A stretch of DNA of 45,566 bases from Paracoccaceae bacterium (GTDB lineage: Bacteria > Pseudomonadota > Alphaproteobacteria > Rhodobacterales > Rhodobacteraceae), in the NCBI GenBank assembly GCA_029244725.1, contig JAQWQJ010000021.1, positions 1 to 45,566 on the forward strand. Reading direction: 5' to 3'. Within the stretch, counting starts at the first letter, position 1. Every line of letters begins with the position of its first letter. The translations under genes were made by a program, and so were the position numbers. This document shows, one piece after another, positions 24,126 through 32,957 of the stretch. Under the pieces are notes generated by a model, which was not told where the DNA came from, made no database searches, and saw only the letters and a list, made by a program, of their open reading frames with translations.

Positions 24126-25595
24126 ATGCAACATTATCAACTATTTATTGACGGCGAATGGGTTGATGGCTCTGCCGGACAGGTGATGACCTCACAAAAT
24201 CCAGCGACTGGTGAAGGCTGGGCGACATTCGCCTGCGCCGCACCCGAGGATGTTGAACGGGCCATAAAAGCAGCACGACGGGCGCTGAACGATCCTGCGT
24301 GGCGCGACATCACGCAAACCCAACGCGGAAAATTACTCTATCGCCTTGCCGAGCTGATCGAGGAACATGCAGCGGAAATCGGTCGCGTCGAAACCACGGA
24401 CAGCGGCAAACTATTGGCCGAAACTGCAAGCCAATCGGCATATGTGGGCGACTACTATCGTTATTACGCAGGTCTAGCCGACAAAATTGAAGGCTCAGTC
24501 CTTCCTATCGATAAGCCTGACATGCACGTCTTTACGCGCCGTGAACCTATTGGCGTGGTGGCTGCCATTGTGCCGTGGAACGCCCAAATGTTCCTGACTG
24601 CGACAAAGGTTGGCCCTGCGCTTGCAGCAGGCTGCTCGGTCGTTTTGAAGGCCTCAGAGATAGCTCCGGCCCCGATGTTGGAATTTGCCAAACTGATCGA
24701 GGCCGCAGGTTTTCCAGCGGGTGTAGTTTCAGTCATCACCGGTGACGCGGACAATTGCGCAATACCGCTGACCCGTCATCCTGATATTGATCGCATTGCC
24801 TTTACCGGTGGACCAGAAACTGCGCGCCACGTTGTTCGAAACTCAGCCGAAAACTTTGCGGTCACAACGCTGGAGCTTGGTGGAAAATCGCCAATCTTAG
24901 TGTTTGATGACGCGGATTTGGATGGGGCTGCGAATGGTTTGATTGCCGGTAACTTTGGTGCTTCGGGACAAAGCTGCGTCGCGGGATCACGTGGACTGGT
25001 CCAGCGTTCAATTCTTGAAGATCTCGCTGCACGTATCGAAGAAAAAATGGCTGGTGTAGTGATAGGCGATCCACTTGCCGCCGACACGCACATTGGCCCC
25101 TTATGTACCCGTGCACAGGTTGAAAAGATCGAAGCGACTTTGGCGCAAGCAAAAGCGGACGGCGCCAAAATTCGCTTTGGCGGTGCGGCAGTAGATCGAC
25201 CCGGAAACTTTATGGCGCCGACGCTAGTTGAATGCCCGCACAACGACATCGAAACTCTCAAGGTCGAGATGTTTGGCCCGATCATGTCGCTTTTACCTTT
25301 CGACACCGAAGAAGAAGCTATCGCGATTGCCAATTCAACTTCATTCGGGTTGGGCTCAGGCGTCTTTACCCAAAACGTCGCGCGTGCCCATCGTGTTTCG
25401 GCACAACTGAAGGCGGGAATATGCTGGGTGAATACCTATCGCGCAGTATCTCCAATAGCGCCATTTGGCGGCTACGATCAGTCAGGGTATGGCCGCGAGG
25501 CTGGGATGGAAGCTATCCTTGATTATACCCGCACAAAAACCACGTGGATCAGCACATCGGACCAACCGATGAGCAATCCTTTCGTAATGCGCTAA
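24126..25595 (+). CDS. NAD(P)-dependent aldehyde dehydrogenase
   Basis: 489 residues with ALDH landmarks: PWNAQMFLTATKVGPALAAG, the catalytic Glu250 in LELGGKSP and the nucleophile Cys284 in GASGQSCVAGSR; the C-terminal WVNTYRAVSPIAPFGGYDQS is also typical. It resembles the betaine/semialdehyde group but the exact substrate cannot be set. Possible starts are GTG 24114, ATG 24123 and ATG 24126; the last has GAGGG 5 bases upstream. Last gene of the five-gene operon, so it likely oxidises the aldehyde or semialdehyde formed after ring or chain cleavage. Converges with the M24 gene, 7 bp away. Confidence 0.9.
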   Translation: MQHYQLFIDGEWVDGSAGQVMTSQNPATGEGWATFACAAPEDVERAIKAARRALNDPAWRDITQTQRGKLLYRLAELIEEHAAEIGRVETTDSGKLLAETASQSAYVGDYYRYYAGLADKIEGSVLPIDKPDMHVFTRREPIGVVAAIVPWNAQMFLTATKVGPALAAGCSVVLKASEIAPAPMLEFAKLIEAAGFPAGVVSVITGDADNCAIPLTRHPDIDRIAFTGGPETARHVVRNSAENFAVTTLELGGKSPILVFDDADLDGAANGLIAGNFGASGQSCVAGSRGLVQRSILEDLAARIEEKMAGVVIGDPLAADTHIGPLCTRAQVEKIEATLAQAKADGAKIRFGGAAVDRPGNFMAPTLVECPHNDIETLKVEMFGPIMSLLPFDTEEEAIAIANSTSFGLGSGVFTQNVARAHRVSAQLKAGICWVNTYRAVSPIAPFGGYDQSGYGREAGMEAILDYTRTKTTWISTSDQPMSNPFVMR

Positions 25596-25602
25596 CTGAC
25601 GA

Positions 25603-26754
25603 TTATAGGATTAAGTCTTCAACACTTTTCGGATGATGGGTTATTGGCTCATACCCATCATCTGTAATGATAAAACTGTCTCCGATTTGTGCGCGGAACG
25701 TATCTACCAAAACCGAACCATCCACGGCAAAAACCATACCCGGCTGCAGAATTGTAGTATCTCCTGTCACCAACTGAGGTTTTTCGAGGAAACTAAAGCC
25801 CGTCGCGCGTCCGCATCGGAATGGATATTCGTATCCAGCGTCTTGAATGACCGCAGCGTAGGCCGCGTGAACACTTTCAGCCGTCACGCCGGGGCCTAAA
25901 GCATCCAAAGCAGCTGCTTGGCTGGCAAGTGCGACCTCATAAACCTCAATCTGCGATTTATCGGCTATCTCGCCAATCCAGAACGTCCGGTCAAAACCCA
26001 GCTTAAAACGGTGGAAATTTGTCATCCCACAGAAACATAAGAACACAGGCTCTCCGCGCCGCATAATCTTAGTCGACGCCCTATGGTGGGTTTTCGTAAT
26101 CTGGTCACCCGACGCCATAATTTGCAGAAAATGCGTGTTTGGGGACATATCCGCTTCGGTGTAGTGTGCTTCTAGCAGTTCCGCGGCTTTGCGTGTTCCT
26201 GCCTGAGACGTCGCAATTGCAACCTCAAACTCTGGGACTCCATCGCCGATAGCCGCCCTGCCCGCCTCCATCATCGCGCTTCCGACTTGCCCAGCGTGTC
26301 GGGCCATAATCAGTTCCTCGGGGGACTTGATCATGCGCAGATCTGCCAGCACTGGTGTGACACTCGTAATCTTATTTGCGTCGACGATGCTATCAACATA
26401 GCTCCGCACTAAGGGCGGCATGTGGTTGGGTTCAATTGCTACTCGGCCTGCATTGCGTACAGCGGCTGGAAGTTCATCGCGCCACACATTGCCCATGCCA
26501 TCGTTCCACGGTGCGATCCGATTAACGTTGGCCAATTCTATCGCAGCATTGAGGTCAATCGTCGGGGTTATCAAAAGACTTTCCCCGTCTTTGGGCACCA
26601 CTAGGATAGTTGGTCTGCCAAATTCCATATGAAGGTAGTCGTAATAGCCGGTCAGATAGAAGACATTGTCGTCATCAGTTATTAGTGCAACATCAAGTCC
26701 AGACTCTGCCATCCGAGATCGAAGTTGGTTCATACGGTTTTCATAGATTGTCAT
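25603..26754 (-). CDS. M24-fold (creatinase/Xaa-Pro peptidase family) hydrolase lacking the metal ligands
   Basis: 383 residues: creatinase N-terminal domain to about residue 130 (VALITDDDNVFYLTGYYDYL), then the pita-bread fold. The metal ligands of M24 peptidases (Asp, Asp, His, Glu, Glu) are mostly absent: the first Asp region reads LCFCGMTNFHRF, the His position reads CGRATGFSFLEKP, and the Glu positions read FAVDGS and AQIGDSF. Metal-free members include creatinase, which cleaves C-N bonds of a guanidino compound. The creatinase-like catalytic His may be in THHRAS. It is the last gene of the operon with the M20 amidohydrolase (11 bp) and true creatinase. The substrate is unknown, probably related to theirs. 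Confidence 0.75.
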   Translation of the reverse strand: MTIYENRMNQLRSRMAESGLDVALITDDDNVFYLTGYYDYLHMEFGRPTILVVPKDGESLLITPTIDLNAAIELANVNRIAPWNDGMGNVWRDELPAAVRNAGRVAIEPNHMPPLVRSYVDSIVDANKITSVTPVLADLRMIKSPEELIMARHAGQVGSAMMEAGRAAIGDGVPEFEVAIATSQAGTRKAAELLEAHYTEADMSPNTHFLQIMASGDQITKTHHRASTKIMRRGEPVFLCFCGMTNFHRFKLGFDRTFWIGEIADKSQIEVYEVALASQAAALDALGPGVTAESVHAAYAAVIQDAGYEYPFRCGRATGFSFLEKPQLVTGDTTILQPGMVFAVDGSVLVDTFRAQIGDSFIITDDGYEPITHHPKSVEDLIL

Positions 26755-26765
26755 TCCGGCGATCC

Positions 26766-27905
26766 TTATTTTTTAGGCAGGCGATGACGGACAAGTTCAG
26801 TCCAAAACTTTGCCCCTATGGGCAACAACTCATCATTAAAATCATAGTCGCTAGCGTGTAGAGGTTGGCCATTTGGACCTGTTTCTCCGTTGCCCATCAG
26901 CAGAAAACACCCCGGAACGGCAGCATTGAAATGTGCAAAATCCTCAGAAAAGCTCATTGGTTGGCGGTCGGGGATCGTGTCTAGATCCAAGCTAAGGGCG
27001 ACCTCGACGACAGCATCCACGGGTTCGGCCGAATTGATCGTTTCAATGAATTCCGTCCTGAAATCCACTTCGACAGTCACACCGTGGGCCGAGGCGATCC
27101 CTTGTGAAAGCTGGCGCATGAACGCTTCGACCTGAGCGCGATCTTCTGGGCTTCTAGTGCGAACGTCCCCCTTGAGTGTTGCACGACCGGGTAGAACATT
27201 GCGTTGTCCATCGGTCAGGAACTCAGTGACTGAAACCACCGCGCCAGCTCCAGGGGCTAGTTTGCGGGCCACGATGGTCTGTAGCGCCTGTACGATTTCG
27301 GACCCAATCGTAATCGCGTCTCGCCCAACCTGAGGCATCGAGGCGTGCCCCCCCTGTCCGTTGACTGCGATTTCGAACAAGCTTTCGGATGAACAAATCA
27401 AACCTGCGCGTGTCGATACCTGCCCTAGGGGTGCACCCGGAAAATTGTGGATGGCGAAAATTTCGTCAACGGGGAACTTCTGTAGCACCCCTTCCTCGAT
27501 CATCGCTTTGGCACCTAAGCCATGTTCTTCATTTGGTTGAAAAATGAACACCGCAGTGCCGTCGAATTTGGGATCATCTACCAGGGTTTTTGCAGCGCCC
27601 AAAAGCATTGTCATATGCCCGTCGTGCCCACATGCATGCATCACGCCGTCGTTCTTTGACAGATAATCGTGTGTGCTGGCTTCTGTTATCGGCAATGCAT
27701 CCATATCGGCCCGCAGGCCAATTGCCCTATTGCCGGTGCCTGCTTTTAAAACACCCACCACGCCGACACCTTCGTGCACTTCAAGACCGAAATCGCGTAG
27801 CAGGCCGGCGACCTTAGCTTTGGTCTGCGTTTCCTCAAACCCCAATTCAGGGTTTTGGTGAAATTCACGGCGAAGTGTTTTTAATTCATTATGGTCGAAG
27901 GTCAC
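26766..27905 (-). CDS. M20 family metallo-amidohydrolase (hippurate hydrolase-like)
   Basis: 379 residues, M20D type. Seen: LRADMDALPITEA, the metal-site HACGHDGHMTMLLGAAK near residue 100, QPNEEHGLGAKAMIEEG with the catalytic/metal Glu pair, GQGGHASMPQVGRDAI at the dimerisation-domain start, and SEDFAHFNAAVPGCFLLMGN near the end. The family removes acyl groups from N-acyl amino acids or related amides. GTG start at 27905 with AGGAAA upstream. It lies between creatinase and the metal-free M24 enzyme on one transcript, so it could deacylate or deamidate an intermediate of the same substrate. An N-acetyl-diamino acid is one possibility given the ectoine-hydrolase-like gene at 37082 (inference). 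Confidence 0.85.
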   Translation of the reverse strand: MTFDHNELKTLRREFHQNPELGFEETQTKAKVAGLLRDFGLEVHEGVGVVGVLKAGTGNRAIGLRADMDALPITEASTHDYLSKNDGVMHACGHDGHMTMLLGAAKTLVDDPKFDGTAVFIFQPNEEHGLGAKAMIEEGVLQKFPVDEIFAIHNFPGAPLGQVSTRAGLICSSESLFEIAVNGQGGHASMPQVGRDAITIGSEIVQALQTIVARKLAPGAGAVVSVTEFLTDGQRNVLPGRATLKGDVRTRSPEDRAQVEAFMRQLSQGIASAHGVTVEVDFRTEFIETINSAEPVDAVVEVALSLDLDTIPDRQPMSFSEDFAHFNAAVPGCFLLMGNGETGPNGQPLHASDYDFNDELLPIGAKFWTELVRHRLPKK

Positions 27906-28021
27906 TGGTTTTCCTGAGGTTTTAACTCAGTCTATCTTCGTGGTTGGGTGAAACCAGTCCAAAAACGACAACTCAGAAATCAATGCAGGGCCCAATCGGA
28001 ACCGGACCCTGCAAGACGTAA

Positions 28022-29242
28022 TTAGGCACCGATAATATTGTGGCCAGGCCCATATGGGAACTTAGTTATATTCTCAACGCCATCTTCCGTGATGACCAGA
28101 ATATCGTGTTCGCGATACCCGCCAGCGCCGGCAGTACCTTCTGGAACCCAAAGCATAGGCTCCATTGAAACGACCATGCCAGGCTCAAGAACCGTATCGA
28201 TATCTTCACGTAGTTCCAGCCCAGCCTCGCGACCGTAATAGTGGCTGAGGATACCAAACGAGTGTCCATATCCAAACGAGCGGTACTGCAACAAGTCTTC
28301 TGCAGCGAAAAAGCGGTTGATCTCGGCTGTGATGCCAGAACAAGTAGCGCCTTGTTTGATAAGGCTAATACCCAATTCATGTGCCGCGACGTTGGCTTTC
28401 CATAAACGCATGCTTTCTGCGTCAGGTTCGCCCAAGAACAAGGTGCGCTCAAGCGCAGTGTAGTAACCCGAGATCATTGGGAACGTATTGAGCGACAAGA
28501 TATCACCCTTTTGTACAGCGCGCTTAGTCACTGGGTTGTGTGCGCCGTCAGTGTTCAGACCAGCCTGGAACCAAACCCATGTGTCACGGTATTCTGCTTG
28601 TGGATAGGCGCGTGCGATTTCTTCTTCCATCGCATTACGACCGGCCATGGCGATCTCAATCTCAGTCGCGCCTTCACGGATTGCCGCGTGGATAGCAGCG
28701 CCACCGACGTCGGCCGTGTGTGCGCCACCCTTGATAAGTGCAATTTCTTCTGCCGATTTGATCATGCGGGCTAGCATTGTGTCTGGTGCGATATCGACCA
28801 ACTCAGGGCTGCCGAGCATGTCCAAAGCAGTGTTCCGCGCGGCGATGGTCATGTGATCGCCCTCGATGCCAATGCGCTTTGCACCTTGGATCAGGTTCGC
28901 AACTGCACGCCAGTAGTTGTCGCGTTTCCAGTCAGTGTAAATCACGTTCTCTTCAACCGAGCGGCGCCAAGGCTGACCCGCGTCGATATTCGCGGAAACA
29001 GTCGTGCACGCGTCTTGCGTTACAACGCAAGCGTAAGGACGGCCAAACGAGCAATATAGAAAGCCCGAATAATACGCGATGTTGTGCATTGAGGTCATCA
29101 CAACAGCAGGGATGTCTTTTGACGCCATTATCGAGCGTAGCTTAGTCAAGCGACGCGCGTACTCGGCCTTTGAAAAAGGCAAAGGCGCTTTGTCACCGTT
29201 ATGACAGGTAAAAAATTCAGGGCGTTGGTTGAGATCATTCAT
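28022..29242 (-). CDS. Creatinase (creatine amidinohydrolase)
   Basis: A 406-residue M24-fold enzyme, hydrolysing creatine to sarcosine and urea. From memory it matches Pseudomonas putida creatinase along its length and keeps its active-site residues: SFGRPY (F66, R68), the catalytic His in NTDGAHNPVT, YYTALERTLFL (Tyr and Glu), YGHSFG with YYGREAGLELRED (Arg), VVSMEPM (Glu) and GYREHDIL (His). Length equals the family norm (about 403-410). Dimethylglycine-type or other guanidino substrates cannot be ruled out. It lies downstream of a PotABCD-type importer, which may supply creatine. A 228-bp gap separates it from the permease gene, so it may also have its own promoter. Confidence 0.9.
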   Translation of the reverse strand: MNDLNQRPEFFTCHNGDKAPLPFSKAEYARRLTKLRSIMASKDIPAVVMTSMHNIAYYSGFLYCSFGRPYACVVTQDACTTVSANIDAGQPWRRSVEENVIYTDWKRDNYWRAVANLIQGAKRIGIEGDHMTIAARNTALDMLGSPELVDIAPDTMLARMIKSAEEIALIKGGAHTADVGGAAIHAAIREGATEIEIAMAGRNAMEEEIARAYPQAEYRDTWVWFQAGLNTDGAHNPVTKRAVQKGDILSLNTFPMISGYYTALERTLFLGEPDAESMRLWKANVAAHELGISLIKQGATCSGITAEINRFFAAEDLLQYRSFGYGHSFGILSHYYGREAGLELREDIDTVLEPGMVVSMEPMLWVPEGTAGAGGYREHDILVITEDGVENITKFPYGPGHNIIGA

Positions 29243-29470
29243 GGTCTCTGATCCTTGTCACATGCCAGACGAGGAAAGGATATGTCCGGCTACACGTCCC
29301 GGCGTACAGGGCGGGCAGGTCACATCATGGACCATGACAGGGGTCTGGGCTACGACGCCATCGCAGCAGCTGTCACGACCACACCGTTAGGCAAACTTGA
29401 GAAACCGGTCAAGCAAAAGAAAATGCACAGTCATTAAACCGAGCATTTTCGTTGTATTATTCCACGTTTT
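29243..29470. other. 228-bp gap between importer and creatinase genes
   Basis: No gene is supported here. It holds a perfect 13-base palindrome TCATGGACCATGA (29325-29337) and a GC-rich stretch on the creatinase side. I looked for glycine, SAM and guanidine riboswitch hallmarks and did not recognise any. It may contain a creatinase promoter on the minus strand. Confidence 0.4.
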
Positions 29471-30391
29471 TTACGCCGGAGAAACTCCGCGTAGCCGCTC
29501 AGATCGGCGGCGCAACAGCTCTACTGTGGCCAACAACAGAATCGATATGATCACAAGGATTGTCGCGACAGACAAAATGGCTGGGCTAATTTGTTCACGG
29601 ATACCGTTCCACATTTGGCGTGGAATGGTCTGCTCGTCCAAGCCACCGACAAAAAGAACAACCACAACTTCGTCAAACGATGTAACGAATGCGAACAATC
29701 CTCCTGAGATGACGCCCGGAAGAATTAAGGGCATTTGAACCTTAAAGAATGTACGCGCAGGGTTCGCCCCTAGGCTTGCTGCTGCACGTGTCAGCGAATG
29801 ATCAAACCCAACCAAGGTGGCCGTAACGGTAATGATGACAAACGGAATACCCAGAGTTGCGTGGGCAAGCACCACGCCCAAATAAGGAATTCCCCAGTTT
29901 TGAATGCCAACGGATGAATAAAAGAAGAACAATCCGGTTGCCGTAATGATGATCGGTACAATCATGGGCGAAATCAAAATCGCCATGATGACGCGACGCC
30001 CCGGCATTTCTGGGCGCGACAATCCCAATGCAGCAACCGTACCAAGACCAGTCGCAAGAATGGTTGAGAAAAATCCGACAATGATCGAGTTCTTCGTCGC
30101 TTGGATCCAATGAGCGTTGTTCCAAGTATCTGACCACCACGAGCTATCGCGCGGGACTTCAGGTGCCTGCATCCCGAATGTCAAAAGCAAGTCATACCAG
30201 CGGGCTGAAAATCCTGTGGGATCGAACTTCAACATCTTTTCTGTGAACGTAAAGTATGGCTCGGCGTTAAAGCTTAGCGGAATGACCACGAGGATCGGCG
30301 CGATCAGGAACAAAAAGATCAGCGTACAGATCACCAGATAGGTGTAGTGCCAAACCCGTTCGAGACGGTCTGCATGTTTAGGTAAAGCCAT
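29471..30391 (-). CDS. ABC importer permease, PotC type
   Basis: 306 residues with six likely membrane helices: the first at about residues 15-40 (TYLVICTLIFLFLIAPILVV), then the cluster from about 105 to 290. The binding-protein-dependent permease EAA loop is AAASLGANPARTFFKVQMPL. The long loop after helix 1 (about 45-100) is periplasmic. It works with the PotB-type permease 4 bp upstream, the PotD-type binding protein and the PotA-type ATPase. Transporters of this class move polyamines and other small cationic or zwitterionic amines; creatine or another guanidino/diamino compound is likely here from context. Confidence 0.9.
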   Translation of the reverse strand: MALPKHADRLERVWHYTYLVICTLIFLFLIAPILVVIPLSFNAEPYFTFTEKMLKFDPTGFSARWYDLLLTFGMQAPEVPRDSSWWSDTWNNAHWIQATKNSIIVGFFSTILATGLGTVAALGLSRPEMPGRRVIMAILISPMIVPIIITATGLFFFYSSVGIQNWGIPYLGVVLAHATLGIPFVIITVTATLVGFDHSLTRAAASLGANPARTFFKVQMPLILPGVISGGLFAFVTSFDEVVVVLFVGGLDEQTIPRQMWNGIREQISPAILSVATILVIISILLLATVELLRRRSERLRGVSPA

Positions 30392-30395
30392 CTTC

Positions 30396-31688
30396 TTACC
30401 CCAGTTTCAAGTTGTCGATGCCAACAAGCCGGTCGTACAGCCAGTATAGCAAGAGAATGCCACCGAGCAGCAGAGAAGCCAGCGCCGCGGCAAGCGACCA
30501 GTTCAACGATTTCTGCATGTGGAAAGCAATAAGGTTTGAGATCAGCTGACCGTCTGCGCCGCCAACAAGGGCTGGCGTAATGTAGTAGCCAACAGCCAAA
30601 ATAAAGACGAGCAATGCCCCTGCCCCTATCCCTGGAACCGTCTGCGGAAAGTAAATCCGTCTGAACGCAGTCCAGCTTGTTGCACCCAGACTGCGCGCTG
30701 CGCGAACATAGGACGGGTTGATCGGCCGCATCACAGAATAAAGCGGCAGTACCATAAACGGCAACAGAATATGCGTCATGGCGATTACAGTGCCCGTTTG
30801 GTTGTACATCATCTGCAATCGGCTTTCATCGGCCAGAATGCCGACGCCAACCATCGCATCGTTAACAACGCCCTGAGATTGCAATAACACCATCCAACTT
30901 GTCGTTCGCACAAGGAGCGACGTCCAGAACGGCAGTAAAACAAGGATCATTAAGATGTTCGAATGACGCAGTGGCAACGTCGCAAGCAAATGCGCAATTG
31001 GATAGGCAAGAATGAACGTCATGAAAGTTATCAGCAGTGACAAAAACAACGTTCGCACAAACAGCTTGATATAGACTTGTCGATTCTCGTTAACCTTCGT
31101 GACCGATCCATCGCCATCTCGCGTATAGTCCATAGCTGCTAGGTAGAAATCAAATGTGTAGCTGCTAGAAGCTTGTCGCATTGCGGCCCATAGCGTTGCG
31201 TCAGCCCACTCGTCATCCAAATCGTAGAACGCGTCTTGATACGGGGCTTCCATTTTATCCCATTTACGCGCGGCTTTCGTAAACAGTGAACGTGATCCGG
31301 CACGCAGATAGTTAATTCGGGTACCTGCGCTTCCGGCAGATCTTAGCTCGTCCAAAGCGCCAATGTCGTTGCGAAGCGCTGTATAGGCGGCCTCATCCGG
31401 AACGGTTCCAGACGGGTTTTGGTCAAACCAGATTGATAATTCAGTCATAATCGGCGTGCGAACGCCGGTTGTTACATCGGTGTGAACAGTGAAACCTTCG
31501 TTTTTAACCGAACGGTGCAACATCTGACCGATGGGCATAACGAACGTTAGTAGAATGAACGCCAGCAGCGGTAGAACCAGAATAAACGCACGTCTTTTTG
31601 CGAAGAACTGCGCCTTTGCAAGGGCTTCCTTCAATGGTTTGCCATCGGCCGTTGTCAGAATTTCATCACTTGCGGATGTTTCGCTCAT
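30396..31688 (-). CDS. ABC importer permease, PotB type, with large periplasmic loop
   Basis: 430 residues, longer than typical PotB (about 280-300) because about 140 residues are inserted between helix 1 (FILVLPLLAFILLTFVMPIG, about 34-53) and helix 2 (FLSLLITFMTFILAYPIAHL, about 215-235). The insert is hydrophilic and should be periplasmic. The EAA motif is AARSLGATSWTAFRRIYFPQ. Long-loop permeases of this kind are common next to amine-type binding proteins in Rhodobacterales, to my knowledge. It pairs with the PotC-type permease downstream. Confidence 0.9.
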   Translation of the reverse strand: MSETSASDEILTTADGKPLKEALAKAQFFAKRRAFILVLPLLAFILLTFVMPIGQMLHRSVKNEGFTVHTDVTTGVRTPIMTELSIWFDQNPSGTVPDEAAYTALRNDIGALDELRSAGSAGTRINYLRAGSRSLFTKAARKWDKMEAPYQDAFYDLDDEWADATLWAAMRQASSSYTFDFYLAAMDYTRDGDGSVTKVNENRQVYIKLFVRTLFLSLLITFMTFILAYPIAHLLATLPLRHSNILMILVLLPFWTSLLVRTTSWMVLLQSQGVVNDAMVGVGILADESRLQMMYNQTGTVIAMTHILLPFMVLPLYSVMRPINPSYVRAARSLGATSWTAFRRIYFPQTVPGIGAGALLVFILAVGYYITPALVGGADGQLISNLIAFHMQKSLNWSLAAALASLLLGGILLLYWLYDRLVGIDNLKLG

Positions 31689-31774
31689 ATCGAATGCCTA
31701 GAAATACATCAGGTGAAAAAGATAGTCACCAAGGTAGCCGCCCCCGATCATTCGGGAGCGGCAGATAGTGTAGA

Positions 31775-32854
31775 TTAGTTAGCCAACCATGCGTTGAAAC
31801 GCTCGCTTAGCTCTGAGTCCATGTCTGCCCAGAACTCAAAGTCGTTCTGAAGAGCATTTGTCAGGTTCGCAGGTGCCGTAGGCATGTGCTCGCCCATATC
31901 AATGCTGTCGTCGTTATGGAAAGTTCCAACGCGAGCGATTGAAGATACACGTGCAGGACCGTAAGGAATCCAGCTAGCTTGCTCAGCCAAAGGTCCGGTG
32001 CTTGTTGCGAACTTGATGAACTCCATGGCTTCGTCTTTGTTTGGCGCACCCTTTGGTACAACAAAGAGGTCGAGGTCATAAATCTGACCGTCCCAAATCA
32101 AAGCGAATGGCTGACCTTCGGACGCGATTGCGTTGAAGATACGGCCGTTCCAAACAATGGTCATAGCAACTTCGCCGTCAGCCAACAATTGTGGAGGCTG
32201 AGCGCCCGCTTCCCACCAAACGATATCGTCTTTGATCGAATCTAGTTTCGCAAACGCTTGATCAATACCTTCTTCAGTCTCGAGCAAGTCGTAAACTTCT
32301 GAAGCTGGAACGCCGTCACCCATCAGAGCCATTTCAAGCATAGCTTTCGGGCTCTTACGCATGCCGCGCTTACCTGGGTAAGTCTCGGTGTCGAAGAAAT
32401 CAGCCATGGTGGATGGTGCATTGTCAGAGAAGACGTTCGTGTCATATGCGATGAGCGTCGTCCAAACGATGTTACCAACAGAACAATCGTTGATTGCGCC
32501 ATCAATGAAGTCGTCTGCAGCAGAAGTGCCGTCTGGTGCATCTGTTAGGATCGACGGATCGATCTCTTCTAGAAGGCCTTCGTCGCAAAGACGAATAGCG
32601 TCTGAGAATTCAACGTCTGCAACATCAATAGACACGTTTCCAGCTTCAACCTGAGCTTTGAGTGGTGCTGCAGGGTTGTCAGCGTCAACTGAGTTAACTT
32701 TGATACCAGTCTGAGCGGTGAACGGCTTGTGATAAGCTTCTACCTGAGACTTCGTGTACGCGCCGCCCCATGACATTACTGTCACTTCCTGAGCGTTTGC
32801 TGCGAAGGCTGCGCTTGTAAACACAGTCGCCATCAATGCGGTTCTTAGTTTCAT
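31775..32854 (-). CDS. ABC importer substrate-binding protein, PotD/PotF type
   Basis: 359 residues. The start at ATG 32854 is set by AGGGAG 6 bases upstream and gives a clean signal peptide (MKLRTALMATVFTSAAFA, cleavage after ANA before QEVTVMSWGG); a longer frame to 32902 has no ribosome site. The mature protein is a two-lobe group II amine/polyamine-like binding protein (SWGGAYTKSQVEAYHKPF; TYPGKRGMRKSPKAMLEMAL; GEVAMTIVWNGRIFNAIASE). It captures the substrate in the periplasm. It is separated from the upstream ATPase gene by two hairpins, which may raise its level relative to the membrane parts. Confidence 0.9.
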   Translation of the reverse strand: MKLRTALMATVFTSAAFAANAQEVTVMSWGGAYTKSQVEAYHKPFTAQTGIKVNSVDADNPAAPLKAQVEAGNVSIDVADVEFSDAIRLCDEGLLEEIDPSILTDAPDGTSAADDFIDGAINDCSVGNIVWTTLIAYDTNVFSDNAPSTMADFFDTETYPGKRGMRKSPKAMLEMALMGDGVPASEVYDLLETEEGIDQAFAKLDSIKDDIVWWEAGAQPPQLLADGEVAMTIVWNGRIFNAIASEGQPFALIWDGQIYDLDLFVVPKGAPNKDEAMEFIKFATSTGPLAEQASWIPYGPARVSSIARVGTFHNDDSIDMGEHMPTAPANLTNALQNDFEFWADMDSELSERFNAWLAN

Positions 32855-32885
32855 TAGTTTCTCCCTTGCCCTTTGCTTCTGTTCG

Positions 32886-32948
32886 GGCGTCCCTTCGGGC
32901 AATCGGGAACGCCTTCTATAGATGCTGATCGAAGTGAGCGATCAGCAT
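32886..32948 (-). promoter_or_regulatory. Two stem-loops between importer ATPase and binding-protein genes
   Basis: ATGCTGATCG (32922-32931) pairs perfectly with CGATCAGCAT (32939-32948) around a 7-base loop. A second stem joins GGCGTCCC (32886-32893) to GGGAACGCC (32905-32913) with one bulge. There is no T tract in the direction of transcription, so mRNA processing or 5'-end protection of the binding-protein message fits better than termination. Confidence 0.55.
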
Positions 32949-32957
32949 ACAATCCAA

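Noticed and set aside
29255-29437. 60-residue reading frame in the gap before creatinase
   Set aside because: No family resemblance and no support beyond its length; the region reads better as a promoter/leader for the minus-strand creatinase gene.
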